The notes: generated from the letters alone by a model not told the origin. A stretch of DNA of 18,014 bases from Lachnospiraceae bacterium UBA3316 (GCA_002361955.1 DESK01000014.1:1-18014), one strand, 5' to 3'. Positions 7,073-15,423 are shown, counted from the first letter of the stretch. Made by a program: numbers and translations.

Positions 7073-7918
7073 ATGAGGAAACGATTTTTAACAGGTGTTT
7101 TATCGGCTGTCCTTTGTGGAAGCCTGATCCTGCCCTCAGCGGCCCCTGTGGCGGCGGCCGGGAAGATTCTTGCCGATGGAAAGGATTATGATAACGCAGA
7201 AGCTCTGGCAGCGGCAGTGGAAGCAGGAAAAGCAGTCCTTAACAAGGCAAATGCAACCCAGGAAGAGACGGATCAGGTAGCTTATGCGATTTTAGATGAG
7301 CTGTTTAAGCTGGCGGAGTCATCGGATGTCTCCTCACTGGAGGAATTGATCGAGGCGGCGAAGAAGCTGCTGGACGGCCCCTATACAGACGAAAGTCTCG
7401 ATAACCTGAGAAAGGCCATCGAGGCGGCCCAAAAAGTGGTGGAGGATCCGAACAGAAGCGACGATGATATCAAGAAGGCCTATGAGGATCTGATTAACGC
7501 AGTCATCAAGCTGCAGATTAAGAGCAATAAGGCAGCGCTGGAAGCGATGCTGAAAAAGGCAAAGGAAGTGCTGGTAAACGCAGGGGATTATGTGGCTAAG
7601 AGCATCGAGGGCTTGCAGAAGGCTGTTGACGAGGCACAGGCCGTCTATGATGACCCCCTTGCCGCCCAGAGTGAGGTTGACGAGGAAGTGAGAAAACTGA
7701 CGCTCAAATTGGCAGAGGCAAGGCTTCTGGGCGATGTAAACGGCGATGGGAAGGTTGCTACGGATGACAGTGTGGCAGTACTTCGCTTCGCGGCAGAGCG
7801 TGAGGACTTATCTGAAGACGCGGCAGCAAGCGCAGATGTAAACAGAGACGGAAAGGCCGATACGAGCGACGCAGTGATGATCCTGCAGTACGCGGCAGAG
7901 AAGATCTCTGGATTCTAA
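7073..7918 (+). CDS. Secreted FIVAR-repeat protein with C-terminal type I dockerin
   Basis: A 281-residue exported protein without any catalytic domain. It has a signal peptide (~1-29, PVAAA-G), a partial FIVAR-like helical module (~35-82), two fuller FIVAR-like modules (~87-148 and ~153-218), then a dockerin (~219-281). Both calcium loops are complete: D221-V-N-G-D-G followed by D232, and D255-V-N-R-D-G followed by D266, each followed by the expected helix with LRFAAE or LQYAAE. In the dockerin family these duplicated loops bind Ca2+ and dock onto a cohesin on another protein. In Clostridium perfringens, FIVAR-dockerin pairs occur at the C-terminus of secreted glycosidases. Here the pair stands almost alone, so an adaptor, spacer or competitor role is an inference. 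No cohesin is encoded in the window. It is preceded by a terminator and its own -10, so it is transcribed separately from the large SGNH gene. Confidence 0.88.
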   Translation: MRKRFLTGVLSAVLCGSLILPSAAPVAAAGKILADGKDYDNAEALAAAVEAGKAVLNKANATQEETDQVAYAILDELFKLAESSDVSSLEELIEAAKKLLDGPYTDESLDNLRKAIEAAQKVVEDPNRSDDDIKKAYEDLINAVIKLQIKSNKAALEAMLKKAKEVLVNAGDYVAKSIEGLQKAVDEAQAVYDDPLAAQSEVDEEVRKLTLKLAEARLLGDVNGDGKVATDDSVAVLRFAAEREDLSEDAAASADVNRDGKADTSDAVMILQYAAEKISGF

Positions 7919-7946
7919 AAAGCAGTATACGCATTTTGCAATGAGA

Positions 7947-7986
7947 AACGCATGGAGGCGGTTGGAAACAGCCGCTTCCATGCGTT
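7947..7986 (+). terminator. Long hairpin after the dockerin gene, terminator-like
   Basis: A 15-bp stem with one G-U pair (7947-7961 with 7972-7986; outer part AACGCATGGA/TCCATGCGTT) and a 10-nt loop, 28 bp past the stop codon. What follows (ATCTGTATC) is not a T-run, so termination may be inefficient or the stem may protect the 3' end. On the other strand too there is no clear T-run. Confidence 0.55.
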
Positions 7987-8055
7987 ATCTGTATCACGGG
8001 CGGGAGTGTTTATGCATATTTCACAGAAATTTAAGGGAACTCTCCAGGGATTGTG

Positions 8056-8064
8056 TGTTAAAAT
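8056..8064 (+). promoter_or_regulatory. Candidate extended -10 promoter for the ABC operon
   Basis: TGTTAAAAT fits the extended -10 form (TG-N-TATAAT) with one mismatch. No -35 is seen at the right distance. The predicted start near 8071 would give a leader of about 87 nt before ATG 8158. Apart from this and the hairpin, I see nothing else in the 239-bp gap. Confidence 0.4.
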
Positions 8065-8146
8065 GTGAGGAGAATGAAGAGGACGCTTCCGGCTGACCGG
8101 AAAAGGGGAGCGTTCGGGAGCAACGGCAGAGAGACAGAAGATGGCG

Positions 8147-8153
8147 AAGGAGG
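8147..8153 (+). promoter_or_regulatory. Ribosome binding site fixing the start at 8158
   Basis: AAGGAGG four bases before ATG 8158. The reading frame is open back to 8065, but the extra 31 residues are charged, low-complexity and outside the conserved ABC fold. Confidence 0.8.
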
Positions 8154-8157
8154 ATGT

Positions 8158-8874
8158 ATGGAAGCACGGGAAGACGGTTTCGTAAGGCTTGAGAATGTGA
8201 CAAAGGTGTACAGGATGGGGGAAGTGGAGATCCGTGCGGTGGACGGCGTGGATTTCTCCATTCAAAAGGGAGAGTTTGTGATCGTAGTGGGCCCCAGCGG
8301 CGCCGGAAAGACGACAGTCCTGAATATCCTGGGAGGTATGGATACGGTGACGGAGGGAAAGGTGATCGTGGACGGGGAAAATATCGCCGCCTATTCCGGC
8401 AGGCGCCTGACGGGATACCGGAGGGATGATATCGGCTTCGTATTTCAGTTTTATAATCTGGTGCCGAACCTGACGGCCAAGGAGAATGTGGAGCTGGCCC
8501 TCCAGATTTGCAAAAATCCCCTGGACGCCGAACAGGTGCTGGAGGAGGTAGGGCTGGGACAGCGGCTGGATAATTTCCCGGCCCAGCTTTCCGGAGGGGA
8601 GCAGCAGAGGGTGTCCATCGCCAGGGCCCTGGCGAAGAACCCGAAGCTCCTTCTGTGCGACGAGCCTACGGGTGCCCTGGATTATCAGACGGGAAAGGCG
8701 ATTTTAAAACTCCTTCAGGATATGTGCCGGCAGAAGGGGATGACCGTGATCGTGATCACCCACAATTCGGCCCTGACGCCGATGGCGGACCGGGTGATCC
8801 GCATCAAGAACGGGAAAGTGGCCCAGATGTATGAAAACAAAACACCTATGCCGGTGGAGGAAATTGAGTGGTAA
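8158..8874 (+). CDS. ABC transporter ATPase, MacB/LolD type
   Basis: A 238-residue ATP-binding subunit of a type VII (MacB/FtsE-like) ABC system. Walker A GPSGAGKTT is at 45-53, Q-loop region VFQFYNLVPNLT near ~97, signature LSGGEQQR at 144-151, Walker B LLLCDEP with D168 and E169, D-loop GALD, and switch His202 (VITHN). All catalytic elements are intact and the length is normal. The early segment KVYRMGEVEIRAVDGVDF is characteristic of the MacB/LolD/FtsE branch, whose members power conformational change of FtsX-fold permeases rather than classical substrate channels. The permease gene follows 21 bp later, so the two should form one complex at the membrane. The substrate or signal is unknown. 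Confidence 0.94.
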   Translation: MEAREDGFVRLENVTKVYRMGEVEIRAVDGVDFSIQKGEFVIVVGPSGAGKTTVLNILGGMDTVTEGKVIVDGENIAAYSGRRLTGYRRDDIGFVFQFYNLVPNLTAKENVELALQICKNPLDAEQVLEEVGLGQRLDNFPAQLSGGEQQRVSIARALAKNPKLLLCDEPTGALDYQTGKAILKLLQDMCRQKGMTVIVITHNSALTPMADRVIRIKNGKVAQMYENKTPMPVEEIEW

Positions 8875-8895
8875 GAATGGAAGTGAGACGGTAAG

Positions 8896-11800
8896 ATGAA
8901 GAAGCGTGCGCTTAGAAAAGACTTTTTTATGGAGATCAGGCGGAATAAAGGACGTTTTATTTCCATTTTTCTGATTGTGGCCCTGGGGGTGGCTTTTTAT
9001 TCGGGGATCCAGTCGGCAGCTCCGGACATGCGTTATACGGGAGATTCCTATTTTGACGGGACTCATCTGATGGACCTTCAGGTGCAGGGCAGCCAGGGAA
9101 TGACCGGGGAGGATGTGAAGGCCCTGGAGGCGTTGGAGAGTGTGGAGAAGGCGGAGCCCGGCTATTCTGTGGATGTGCTTTTGAGGAAAGACGGGGACAG
9201 CCATGTGCTGCACGTATCTTCTCTTTTGCCCACGATGAATCAGGTGGATGTGCGGGAGGGAAGGATGCCCCAAAAGGCCGGGGAATGCCTGATGGACGCC
9301 AGATACGCGGAAAATCACGGCTACAGGCCGGGGGATGTCCTGACGGTGGAGGAGCAGCTGGAGGAGGATGAGGATCCTGCTTTGATGACCCATGCGTATG
9401 AGGTGACGGGGATCGCCAGCACCTCCCGCTATGTTTCCCTGGAGAGAGGGAGCACCACCCTGGGAAGCGGTGAGATCGACGCGTTCCTTTATGTGCCCCA
9501 GGATACGTTTGACCTGGAAGTGTACACGGAGGTGTGCCTGGCAGTCAGGGGCGCGGCGGCAGAGACGGCCTATCTGGACGCCTATGAAGAGCTTGTGGGC
9601 CGGGCGGAAGAAGAGATAGAAACCATCAAGGATGAGAGATGCCAGGCGCGAGGCCGGGAAGTAAAGAAGGAGGCTGGAGAGAAGATCGAGGATGCCAGAA
9701 AGGAGCTGGCGGATAAGCGGGCCGAGGCGGATGAAAAGCTGGCGGACGCCCAGGCGGAGATCGAGGACGCGGAGAGGAAGCTGGCGGACGGAAGGCAGGA
9801 GCTGGCGGACGGCAGGAAGGAGATCGCCGACGGCAGAAAAACGCTGGAGGAAAAGAAAGCCGAGCTTGAGGATGGGAAAGCGGAACTGGCGGACGGCAGG
9901 AAGAAGCTGGCGGATGCCAGGGTTCAACTGACGCAGAAGGAAAAGGAATTTCAGGAGCAGAAGGCTGCGGCCGAGAAGAAGCTGGCAAAGGGAGAAAAGC
10001 AGATCGCCCGGGCAAAGCGCAAGATCGCGAAGAATGAGAAGCTCCTGGAGACGAAGAAAAAAGAACTGGCAGACGGCAAAAAGACGTATCTGCAGTCAAA
10101 GGAAACACTGGACGCTTCCAAGAAGGAGCTGGTGGATTCCAGGGAACAGCTTACCCAGTCGAAACGGCAGCTGGAAGAGCAGCAGAAAGATTATGAAAGC
10201 GGAGTGAGCCGCTACCAGCAGGGGAAGGCGGCCGTGGAAGAAGAGGAAAGGAAGCTTGAGGCGGCCCTCGGGGCAGGGCTGATCACCGAGGAAGAGGCAG
10301 CGGTCGTGCGCAGGGAGCTGGCTCAGAAGGCAGCCGGGCTCGAGGCAGTGGCACAGCAGCTGGAAGCCGGCAGGGAACAGCTGGAAAACGGCAGGCAGCA
10401 GCTGGCAGGCGGGGAACGGCAGCTTCAGACGGCGGAGCAGCAGCTAAAGAGCGGCGAGGCGGAGCTGGCGGCGGTGGAGCAGCAGCTCTCTGAAGGAGAA
10501 AAGCAGCTGGAAGCCGGGAAGAAGGAGATCGCCGCAGGTAAGAGCGAGCTTTCGGCCCAGGAGGAGAAGCTGAAGGCTTCCAGGCAGCAGCTGGCGGACG
10601 GGGAGCAGAAGATTAAGGATGGCTGGACGGAGATCTCCGCTCAGGAAAGGAAGCTTGCCGACGCCCAGGCGCAGATCACTTCCGGAGAAAAACAGCTTCA
10701 GGACGCGGAAAAAGAGCTGGCTGACGGAGAAAAGGAGCTGAAAGACGGCGAGGCGGAGCTGGCCGGCTACGAGAAGGATCTGGCAGAAGGAAAACAAAAG
10801 TACGAGGACGCGAAAGCGGAAGCGGACGAGAAGATCGCCGACGGGGAGCAGAAGATCGCCGACGCCCAGGAGGAGGTTGACGGGCTGAAAGCCCCCAAGT
10901 GGTATATCAGCGACAGGGATGACCTGCCGGGATATAAGGGACTGGGGGAAAACGCGGACAGGATGCGCAATATCGGCCAGGTATTCCCGGTGCTGTTCTT
11001 TCTGGTGGCTGCCCTGATCAGCCTTACCACCATGACGAGGATGGTGGAGGAGCAGAGAACCCAGATCGGTACGTTTAAGGCCCTGGGCTACAGCAAGGCG
11101 TCGATCGCGGGAAAATATTTGGGTTACGCCCTGATCGCTACCATCGGCGGCAGCGTATGCGGCGTGCTGCTGGGGGAAAAGCTTCTTCCCTTTATCATCA
11201 TCCACGCCTATGGGATCCTATATACCTATATGCCCATACCGGCGATCCCGTATAACCTGACCTACGCCCTGATCGCTTCCCTGGCTGCCGTTTTCTGTAC
11301 GCTGGCGGCTACTCTGTCCGCCTGCTACCGGGAGCTGGCAGCGGCGCCTGCAGTGCTCATGCGCCCGCCGGCGCCAAAGCAGGGAAAGCGGGTATTTCTG
11401 GAGAGAGTGACGATTTTGTGGAATCATTTGAGCTTCACCTGGAAATCCACGATCAGAAATTTGTTCCGGTATAAAAAGCGGCTGTTTATGACGGTGTTCG
11501 GCATTGGAGGCTGTATGGCTCTGCTGCTTGTGGGCTTCGGGCTCCGGGATTCTATCATGGATGTGGCGGTGCTCCAATACGGGGAGCTGCAGACCTACGA
11601 CGCCATGGTTCTTTTGGATGAGGACGCGGACGAGAACCAGAAGCAGGAGCTTTATGATTTTCTGGATCAGGAGCCCCAGGTGTCCCTGTATGACAACTGG
11701 TATATGAAAAACCTGACAGCGAAAAGCGGGGACGGCCGGCAGGAGCTCTACCTGGTGATTCCACAGGGTACGGAGAAATTCCCCTCCTTCGTGCGTCTGC

Positions 11801-12573
11801 AGGACAGGAGGACGAAGGAAGGCTACACCCTGTCGGAGGAGGGCATTGTCCTGACAGAAAAGATGGCCAGGCTTTTGGATGTCTCGGAGGGGGATTCGAT
11901 TTCTCTTGAGCTTGACGAGGGAGAGTGGTATGATGTAACGATAGCGGCCATCTGTGAAAATTATATGTATCATTATGTTTATATGACTCCGGGAGTGTAT
12001 GAGAAGCTGACGGGTAGCGCGCCGGAGTACGGGACTGTGGTCTATGACGCAGGCGGGACGGCCGGCGAAGAGCAAAGCGGCCTGGGGCAGAAGATCCTGT
12101 CCTACGACGCGGCCCTGGGGATTACTTACACGTCGGGCTTTCGGGCGAGGCTGGATGAGATGCTGGAGACACTGGACAGCGTGATCTATGTGCTGATCAT
12201 TTCGGCGGGACTGCTGGCCTTTGTGGTGCTTTATAACCTGAACAATATCAACATCAATGAGCGGAAGCGGGAACTGGCTACCATCAAGGTGCTGGGCTTT
12301 TACGACGGCGAGGTGGCGGCCTACGTCTACCGGGAAAATGTGCTGCTGACGATCATCGGGGCGGGCCTGGGCTGTGTCCTGGGGATCATTCTCCATCGGT
12401 TTGTGATTTTGACCGTGGAGGTGGAGATGTGTATGTTTGGCAGAAACATTAACCTGCCCAGTTTTCTGCTGGCAGTGCTTTTTACCGTGGGCTTCTCGGT
12501 GGCCGTGAATTTCGTTATGTATTTTAAGCTGAAAAAGATCGATATGGTGGAGTCCCTGAAGAGTGTGGAATAG
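8896..12573 (+). CDS. FtsX-type ABC permease with long extracytoplasmic coiled-coil
   Basis: A 1225-residue membrane protein. TM1 is at ~21-40 after a basic start. A MacB-like extracytoplasmic domain (~45-225) follows, then an Ala/Glu/Lys/Gln-rich coiled-coil (~229-663) built of heptads such as ELADGRK and KLADAQA. Then come an FtsX core with TM2-4 (~695-715, ~741-760, ~788-808), TM5 (~861-882), a second extracytoplasmic domain, and a second FtsX core with TM6-8 (~1096-1115, ~1149-1170, ~1192-1212). The cytosolic motifs EEQRTQIGTFKALGYS and NERKRELATIKVLGFYD mark the two FtsX repeats. The coil breaks near ~456-466 (GAGLITEEE), roughly its midpoint, so it probably folds back as an antiparallel hairpin on the outer face. 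It pairs with the upstream ATPase. It probably transmits ATP-driven motion or exports a substrate; which is not evident. The ribosome site is weak, so coupling to the ATPase gene is likely. Confidence 0.9.
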   Translation: MKKRALRKDFFMEIRRNKGRFISIFLIVALGVAFYSGIQSAAPDMRYTGDSYFDGTHLMDLQVQGSQGMTGEDVKALEALESVEKAEPGYSVDVLLRKDGDSHVLHVSSLLPTMNQVDVREGRMPQKAGECLMDARYAENHGYRPGDVLTVEEQLEEDEDPALMTHAYEVTGIASTSRYVSLERGSTTLGSGEIDAFLYVPQDTFDLEVYTEVCLAVRGAAAETAYLDAYEELVGRAEEEIETIKDERCQARGREVKKEAGEKIEDARKELADKRAEADEKLADAQAEIEDAERKLADGRQELADGRKEIADGRKTLEEKKAELEDGKAELADGRKKLADARVQLTQKEKEFQEQKAAAEKKLAKGEKQIARAKRKIAKNEKLLETKKKELADGKKTYLQSKETLDASKKELVDSREQLTQSKRQLEEQQKDYESGVSRYQQGKAAVEEEERKLEAALGAGLITEEEAAVVRRELAQKAAGLEAVAQQLEAGREQLENGRQQLAGGERQLQTAEQQLKSGEAELAAVEQQLSEGEKQLEAGKKEIAAGKSELSAQEEKLKASRQQLADGEQKIKDGWTEISAQERKLADAQAQITSGEKQLQDAEKELADGEKELKDGEAELAGYEKDLAEGKQKYEDAKAEADEKIADGEQKIADAQEEVDGLKAPKWYISDRDDLPGYKGLGENADRMRNIGQVFPVLFFLVAALISLTTMTRMVEEQRTQIGTFKALGYSKASIAGKYLGYALIATIGGSVCGVLLGEKLLPFIIIHAYGILYTYMPIPAIPYNLTYALIASLAAVFCTLAATLSACYRELAAAPAVLMRPPAPKQGKRVFLERVTILWNHLSFTWKSTIRNLFRYKKRLFMTVFGIGGCMALLLVGFGLRDSIMDVAVLQYGELQTYDAMVLLDEDADENQKQELYDFLDQEPQVSLYDNWYMKNLTAKSGDGRQELYLVIPQGTEKFPSFVRLQDRRTKEGYTLSEEGIVLTEKMARLLDVSEGDSISLELDEGEWYDVTIAAICENYMYHYVYMTPGVYEKLTGSAPEYGTVVYDAGGTAGEEQSGLGQKILSYDAALGITYTSGFRARLDEMLETLDSVIYVLIISAGLLAFVVLYNLNNININERKRELATIKVLGFYDGEVAAYVYRENVLLTIIGAGLGCVLGIILHRFVILTVEVEMCMFGRNINLPSFLLAVLFTVGFSVAVNFVMYFKLKKIDMVESLKSVE

Positions 12574-12609
12574 GGCCTGCGCAGGAAGGTAAGAAAAGGA
12601 AGAGAGATT

Positions 12610-13995
12610 ATGAGTGAATTGCCCGTTGCATTTACGGAAAAAATGAAAAGGATTCTGGAAGACGAGTACGGGGCCTTTATGGAAAGCTATCAGGAACCCA
12701 GGAATTTTGGCCTGCGGGTGAACACGGATAAGATCAGCCCGGAGGAATTTCAAAGGATCGCTCCCTTCCATCTCAAGGCGATCCCCTGGGTGAAAAACGG
12801 ATTTACTTACGAAGCCGGGGATCTGCCTTCCAGGCATCCCTTTTACTACGGGGGGCTGTATTATCTGCAGGAGCCAAGCGCTATGACCCCTGCTTCCCGC
12901 CTTCCGGTGACGCCGGGAGACCGGGTTCTGGATTTATGCGCGGCGCCGGGGGGCAAGGCCACGGAGCTGGGGGCAAGGCTTCAGGGAGAGGGACTTCTTG
13001 TCGCCAATGATATCAGCGCCTCCAGGGCCAGGGCCCTTCTGAAAAATGTGGAGGTTTTCGGCATCCCCAATTCCTTTGTGACAAATGAGGTTCCCTCCCG
13101 GCTGGCGGAACGGTTTCCGGAATACTTTGATAAGGTTCTTGTGGACGCCCCCTGCTCCGGCGAGGGGATGTTTCGGAAGGATCCGGAGGCGGCCAGGGTA
13201 TGGAGCCCGGAAAAGTCCGCGGCCTGCGCAAAGCAGCAGCGGGAGATTATCTCCCAGGCGGCGCGGATGCTCCGTCCCGGGGGGCTGCTGCTCTATTCCA
13301 CCTGTACCTTTTCACCGGAGGAGAATGAGCAGATCATCGCAGGCCTTTTGCGGGAACGGCAGGATATGCGCCTGATGGATCTGGAGGGCTATGAGGGCTT
13401 TGGGGCAGGCCGTCCGGATCTGGCAGACGGGAACCCGGACCTTGTAAAATGCGTCCGTATCTGGCCCCACCGCATGGCGGGAGAAGGCCATTTCCTGGCG
13501 CTGCTCCAAAAGGAAGGGGAGGCCGGGAGGCAGAAGGAGCGGCCGGCCTCCGAACGGCCGGGGCTTTCCAAAGGCGAGCGGAAGTCTCTGGAAGAATTTT
13601 TTAGTGAGGTGTCCGGCTTTGCCATTGACCGCATGGAGGTGCGCAAAGGCCGGGTATACTACAGATCCGGCATCACGGAGGAGCAAAAAGGGCTGACCTT
13701 CCTGAGAAACGGCCTGTACCTGGGAGAACTGAAAAAGGACAGGTTTGAGCCGGGACAGGCCTTCGCGATGGCCCTGAAAAAAGACAGCTATGGGTCAGTG
13801 CTGGACTTTGGCCGGGAGGACGAGAGGGTGGTTCGCTATCTGAAGGGCGAGACGGTGACGGTGGACGATTTGCCCGTGGGCCGGAGGAAGGGCTGGCAGC
13901 TGGTATGCGTGGAGGGTTATCCCCTGGGATGGGGAAAGCTTGTGAACGGAACGCTGAAAAATAAATATGCGTCGGGCTGGCGGATGAAGGAATAG
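12610..13995 (+). CDS. rsmF: rRNA cytosine-C5 methyltransferase, RsmF/YebU family
   Basis: A 461-residue SAM-dependent RNA m5C methyltransferase of the NOL1/NOP2/Sun family. The SAM loop DLCAAPGGKATEL starts at ~107. Motif IV DAPCSGEGMFRK (Cys182) and motif VI STCTFSPEEN (Cys232) supply the two cysteines of this chemistry; in the family the motif VI Cys attacks C6 of cytosine and the motif IV Cys aids release. After ~300 comes the RsmF-type C-terminal region with a PUA-like end (LPVGRRKGWQLVCVEGYPLG). The whole layout and length match RsmF, which in E. coli methylates 16S rRNA C1407; the same target here is inferred. The ribosome site is AAGGAAGAG before ATG 12610. It lies 36 bp after the permease and probably shares its transcript, without obvious functional linkage. 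Confidence 0.9.
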   Translation: MSELPVAFTEKMKRILEDEYGAFMESYQEPRNFGLRVNTDKISPEEFQRIAPFHLKAIPWVKNGFTYEAGDLPSRHPFYYGGLYYLQEPSAMTPASRLPVTPGDRVLDLCAAPGGKATELGARLQGEGLLVANDISASRARALLKNVEVFGIPNSFVTNEVPSRLAERFPEYFDKVLVDAPCSGEGMFRKDPEAARVWSPEKSAACAKQQREIISQAARMLRPGGLLLYSTCTFSPEENEQIIAGLLRERQDMRLMDLEGYEGFGAGRPDLADGNPDLVKCVRIWPHRMAGEGHFLALLQKEGEAGRQKERPASERPGLSKGERKSLEEFFSEVSGFAIDRMEVRKGRVYYRSGITEEQKGLTFLRNGLYLGELKKDRFEPGQAFAMALKKDSYGSVLDFGREDERVVRYLKGETVTVDDLPVGRRKGWQLVCVEGYPLGWGKLVNGTLKNKYASGWRMKE

Positions 13996-14007
13996 GAGGA
14001 GAAGACT

Positions 14008-14769
14008 ATGGAGAAGTATATACTGGAAACCTGTGTGGATTCTGTGGAGTCTGCCCTGGCGGCAGAGCGGGGAGGAGCGAATCGCCTGGAGCTGTGCGCG
14101 AATCTGATCATTGGGGGGACGACGCCCAGCCCCTGCCTGTTCCGGGAAGTGCGCAGAGCATGCGGCATCAGGATCCATGTGCTTTTGCGCCCCAGGTTCG
14201 GTGATTTCTGCTATACGGAGCATGAATTCCGTATTTTGATGGAAGAGGTAAAGCTGTTTCGGGAGCTGGGAGCTGACGGCGTGGTCATCGGCGTCCTGCG
14301 GCCCGACGGTACACTGGATGAGGAGCGGATGAGGATCCTTATCGAGGAGGCGGCGGGCATGTCTGTCACGCTGCACAGAGCCTTTGATGTGTGCCGCGAT
14401 CCCTATGAGGCATTGGAACAGGCAAAGGCCCTGGGGGTGGACACGATCCTGACTTCCGGGCAGGCAGACAGCTGTCTGGCTGGACAGAAGCTTTTGGCAG
14501 AGCTTGTGGAGCGGGCAGGAAAGGAGATCGATATTCTCGTGGGAAGCGGCGTGGACGCGGAGGCCATACGCACGCTCTGCCCGGCTGTGAAGGCTTCCTC
14601 CTACCATATGTCCGGCAAAATCACCCTGGACAGCTCCATGGTTTACCGGAAGGAAGGAGTACCTATGGGACTTCCCTCCCTGAGTGAGTTTGAGATCTGG
14701 AGAACTTCGGAGGAGAAAATCCGGGCGGCGGCGGAGGTTTTGAAAAGCCTGCAGGTTCCGGGCGTCTGA
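14008..14769 (+). CDS. cutC: CutC family TIM-barrel protein
   Basis: A 253-residue cytosolic protein with the hallmark CutC segments: an ETCVDSVESALAAERGGANR start (the family's E-x-C-x5-A-x3-A-x5-RIELC pattern), GGTTPSP, HVLLRPRFGDF, GVVIGVLRPDGTLD, TLHRAFDV and ILTSGQ. The family is annotated as copper homeostasis on the basis of E. coli genetics, but direct copper binding is not firmly established and I see no Cys-rich metal motif. The true activity is therefore open. Its Shine-Dalgarno (GGAGGAG, 13995-14001) starts on the last base of the rsmF stop codon, so translation of the two genes is probably coupled. Confidence 0.93.
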   Translation: MEKYILETCVDSVESALAAERGGANRLELCANLIIGGTTPSPCLFREVRRACGIRIHVLLRPRFGDFCYTEHEFRILMEEVKLFRELGADGVVIGVLRPDGTLDEERMRILIEEAAGMSVTLHRAFDVCRDPYEALEQAKALGVDTILTSGQADSCLAGQKLLAELVERAGKEIDILVGSGVDAEAIRTLCPAVKASSYHMSGKITLDSSMVYRKEGVPMGLPSLSEFEIWRTSEEKIRAAAEVLKSLQVPGV

Positions 14770-14797
14770 CCAATCAGTAGGAAAGAAGGTATACGCT

Positions 14798-15367
14798 ATG
14801 AAGAGTATGATAGAGACGATTAAGAGAAGCTGGATCCTGACGGTGATCCTGACTGTGGCTCTGGGGCTGGTGCTTCTTATGTATCCGGATACGACAGGAA
14901 AGGTTCTTTGCTATATGGTGGGCGGCCTGCTTCTGGTTCACGGTATCCTGAACCTGGTGCGCTATTTTACGAGAGACGAGGGAAGCTTTTTCCTGCGCTA
15001 CGAGCTGTTGGTGGGCATCGTGCTGTGCGCCGCGGGGATTTTTATGCTGATGCGTCCGGAGATTGTGATGATGCTGATTCCTATGATCCTGGGCTTCTAC
15101 CTGATTATTGACGGCGCGGTGGATACCCGCAGGGCCTGGGAGATGGAAAAGCTGGGATTTACCAAATGGTGGATTGCTCTGATCTGCGCAGTTTTGATGA
15201 TTATTCTGGGGGCCGTCATGTTCTGGAATCCCTTTGAGGCGGCGGAGATGACGCTGATGTTTATCGGCGCCTGTCTTCTGTATCAGGGGATCCTTGATTT
15301 CGCGGTGCTTTTCCTTGTGGGCAGGGGACGCAGGAAGCTGGAAAAGTGTTTGGAGGAAGAATTGTAA
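14798..15367 (+). CDS. DUF308/HdeD-like six-helix membrane protein
   Basis: A 189-residue integral membrane protein. Six hydrophobic helices are visible, at about 11-30, 37-57, 66-86, 88-108, 124-146 and 150-172, with little between them and a basic C-terminal tail (GRGRRKLEK). The repeated pattern of helix pairs each containing G-x6-P or L-x2-G-x-Y-L-x-x-DG is typical of the DUF308 family, to which E. coli HdeD of the acid-resistance island belongs. No enzymatic motif is seen and the molecular role is unknown; an envelope-stress function is only a family-based guess. It lies 28 bp after cutC with ribosome site AAAGAAGG, so it is most likely in the same operon. Confidence 0.85.
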   Translation: MKSMIETIKRSWILTVILTVALGLVLLMYPDTTGKVLCYMVGGLLLVHGILNLVRYFTRDEGSFFLRYELLVGIVLCAAGIFMLMRPEIVMMLIPMILGFYLIIDGAVDTRRAWEMEKLGFTKWWIALICAVLMIILGAVMFWNPFEAAEMTLMFIGACLLYQGILDFAVLFLVGRGRRKLEKCLEEEL

Positions 15368-15373
15368 TTGCGC

Positions 15374-15401
15374 GGGAACTGTGGGGCAGGAAACAGTTCC
15401 C
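15374..15401 (+). other. Intergenic hairpin between DUF308 and SGNH genes
   Basis: Perfect 9-bp stem GGGAACTGT/ACAGTTCCC with a 10-nt loop, starting 7 bp after the DUF308 stop. No T-run follows. An alternative shorter pairing, GCAGG (15386-15390) with CCTGC (15401-15405), overlaps it. It is likely a processing or attenuation structure rather than a full terminator. Confidence 0.4.
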
Positions 15402-15415
15402 CTGCAGGCAGATTT

Positions 15416-15423
15416 AAGAGGAG
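15416..15423 (+). promoter_or_regulatory. Ribosome binding site fixing the start at 15434
   Basis: AAGAGGAG with 10-nt spacing to ATG 15434 (13 to the adjacent ATG 15437). The in-frame TTG at 15368 lies before this site and before the hairpin, and would add 22 residues ahead of the signal peptide. Confidence 0.65.

Noticed and set aside
8704..9927. 407-residue open frame on the minus strand opposite the ABC ATPase and permease
   Set aside because: Its repeats (LLPAVRQL-type) are the antisense reading of the ELADGRK heptads; no independent gene signal.
9650..10890. Many near-identical short DNA repeats (GCTGGCGGACGGCA-like)
   Set aside because: They are codon-level reflections of the coiled-coil heptads, variable in spacing and in frame; not a CRISPR array, mobile element or separate tandem repeat.
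11218..12837. 539-residue open frame on the minus strand opposite the permease end and rsmF start
   Set aside because: It overlaps two clear + strand genes with recognisable domains, and its product shows no family motif and a His/Gln/Arg-rich composition typical of antisense frames in GC-rich coding DNA.
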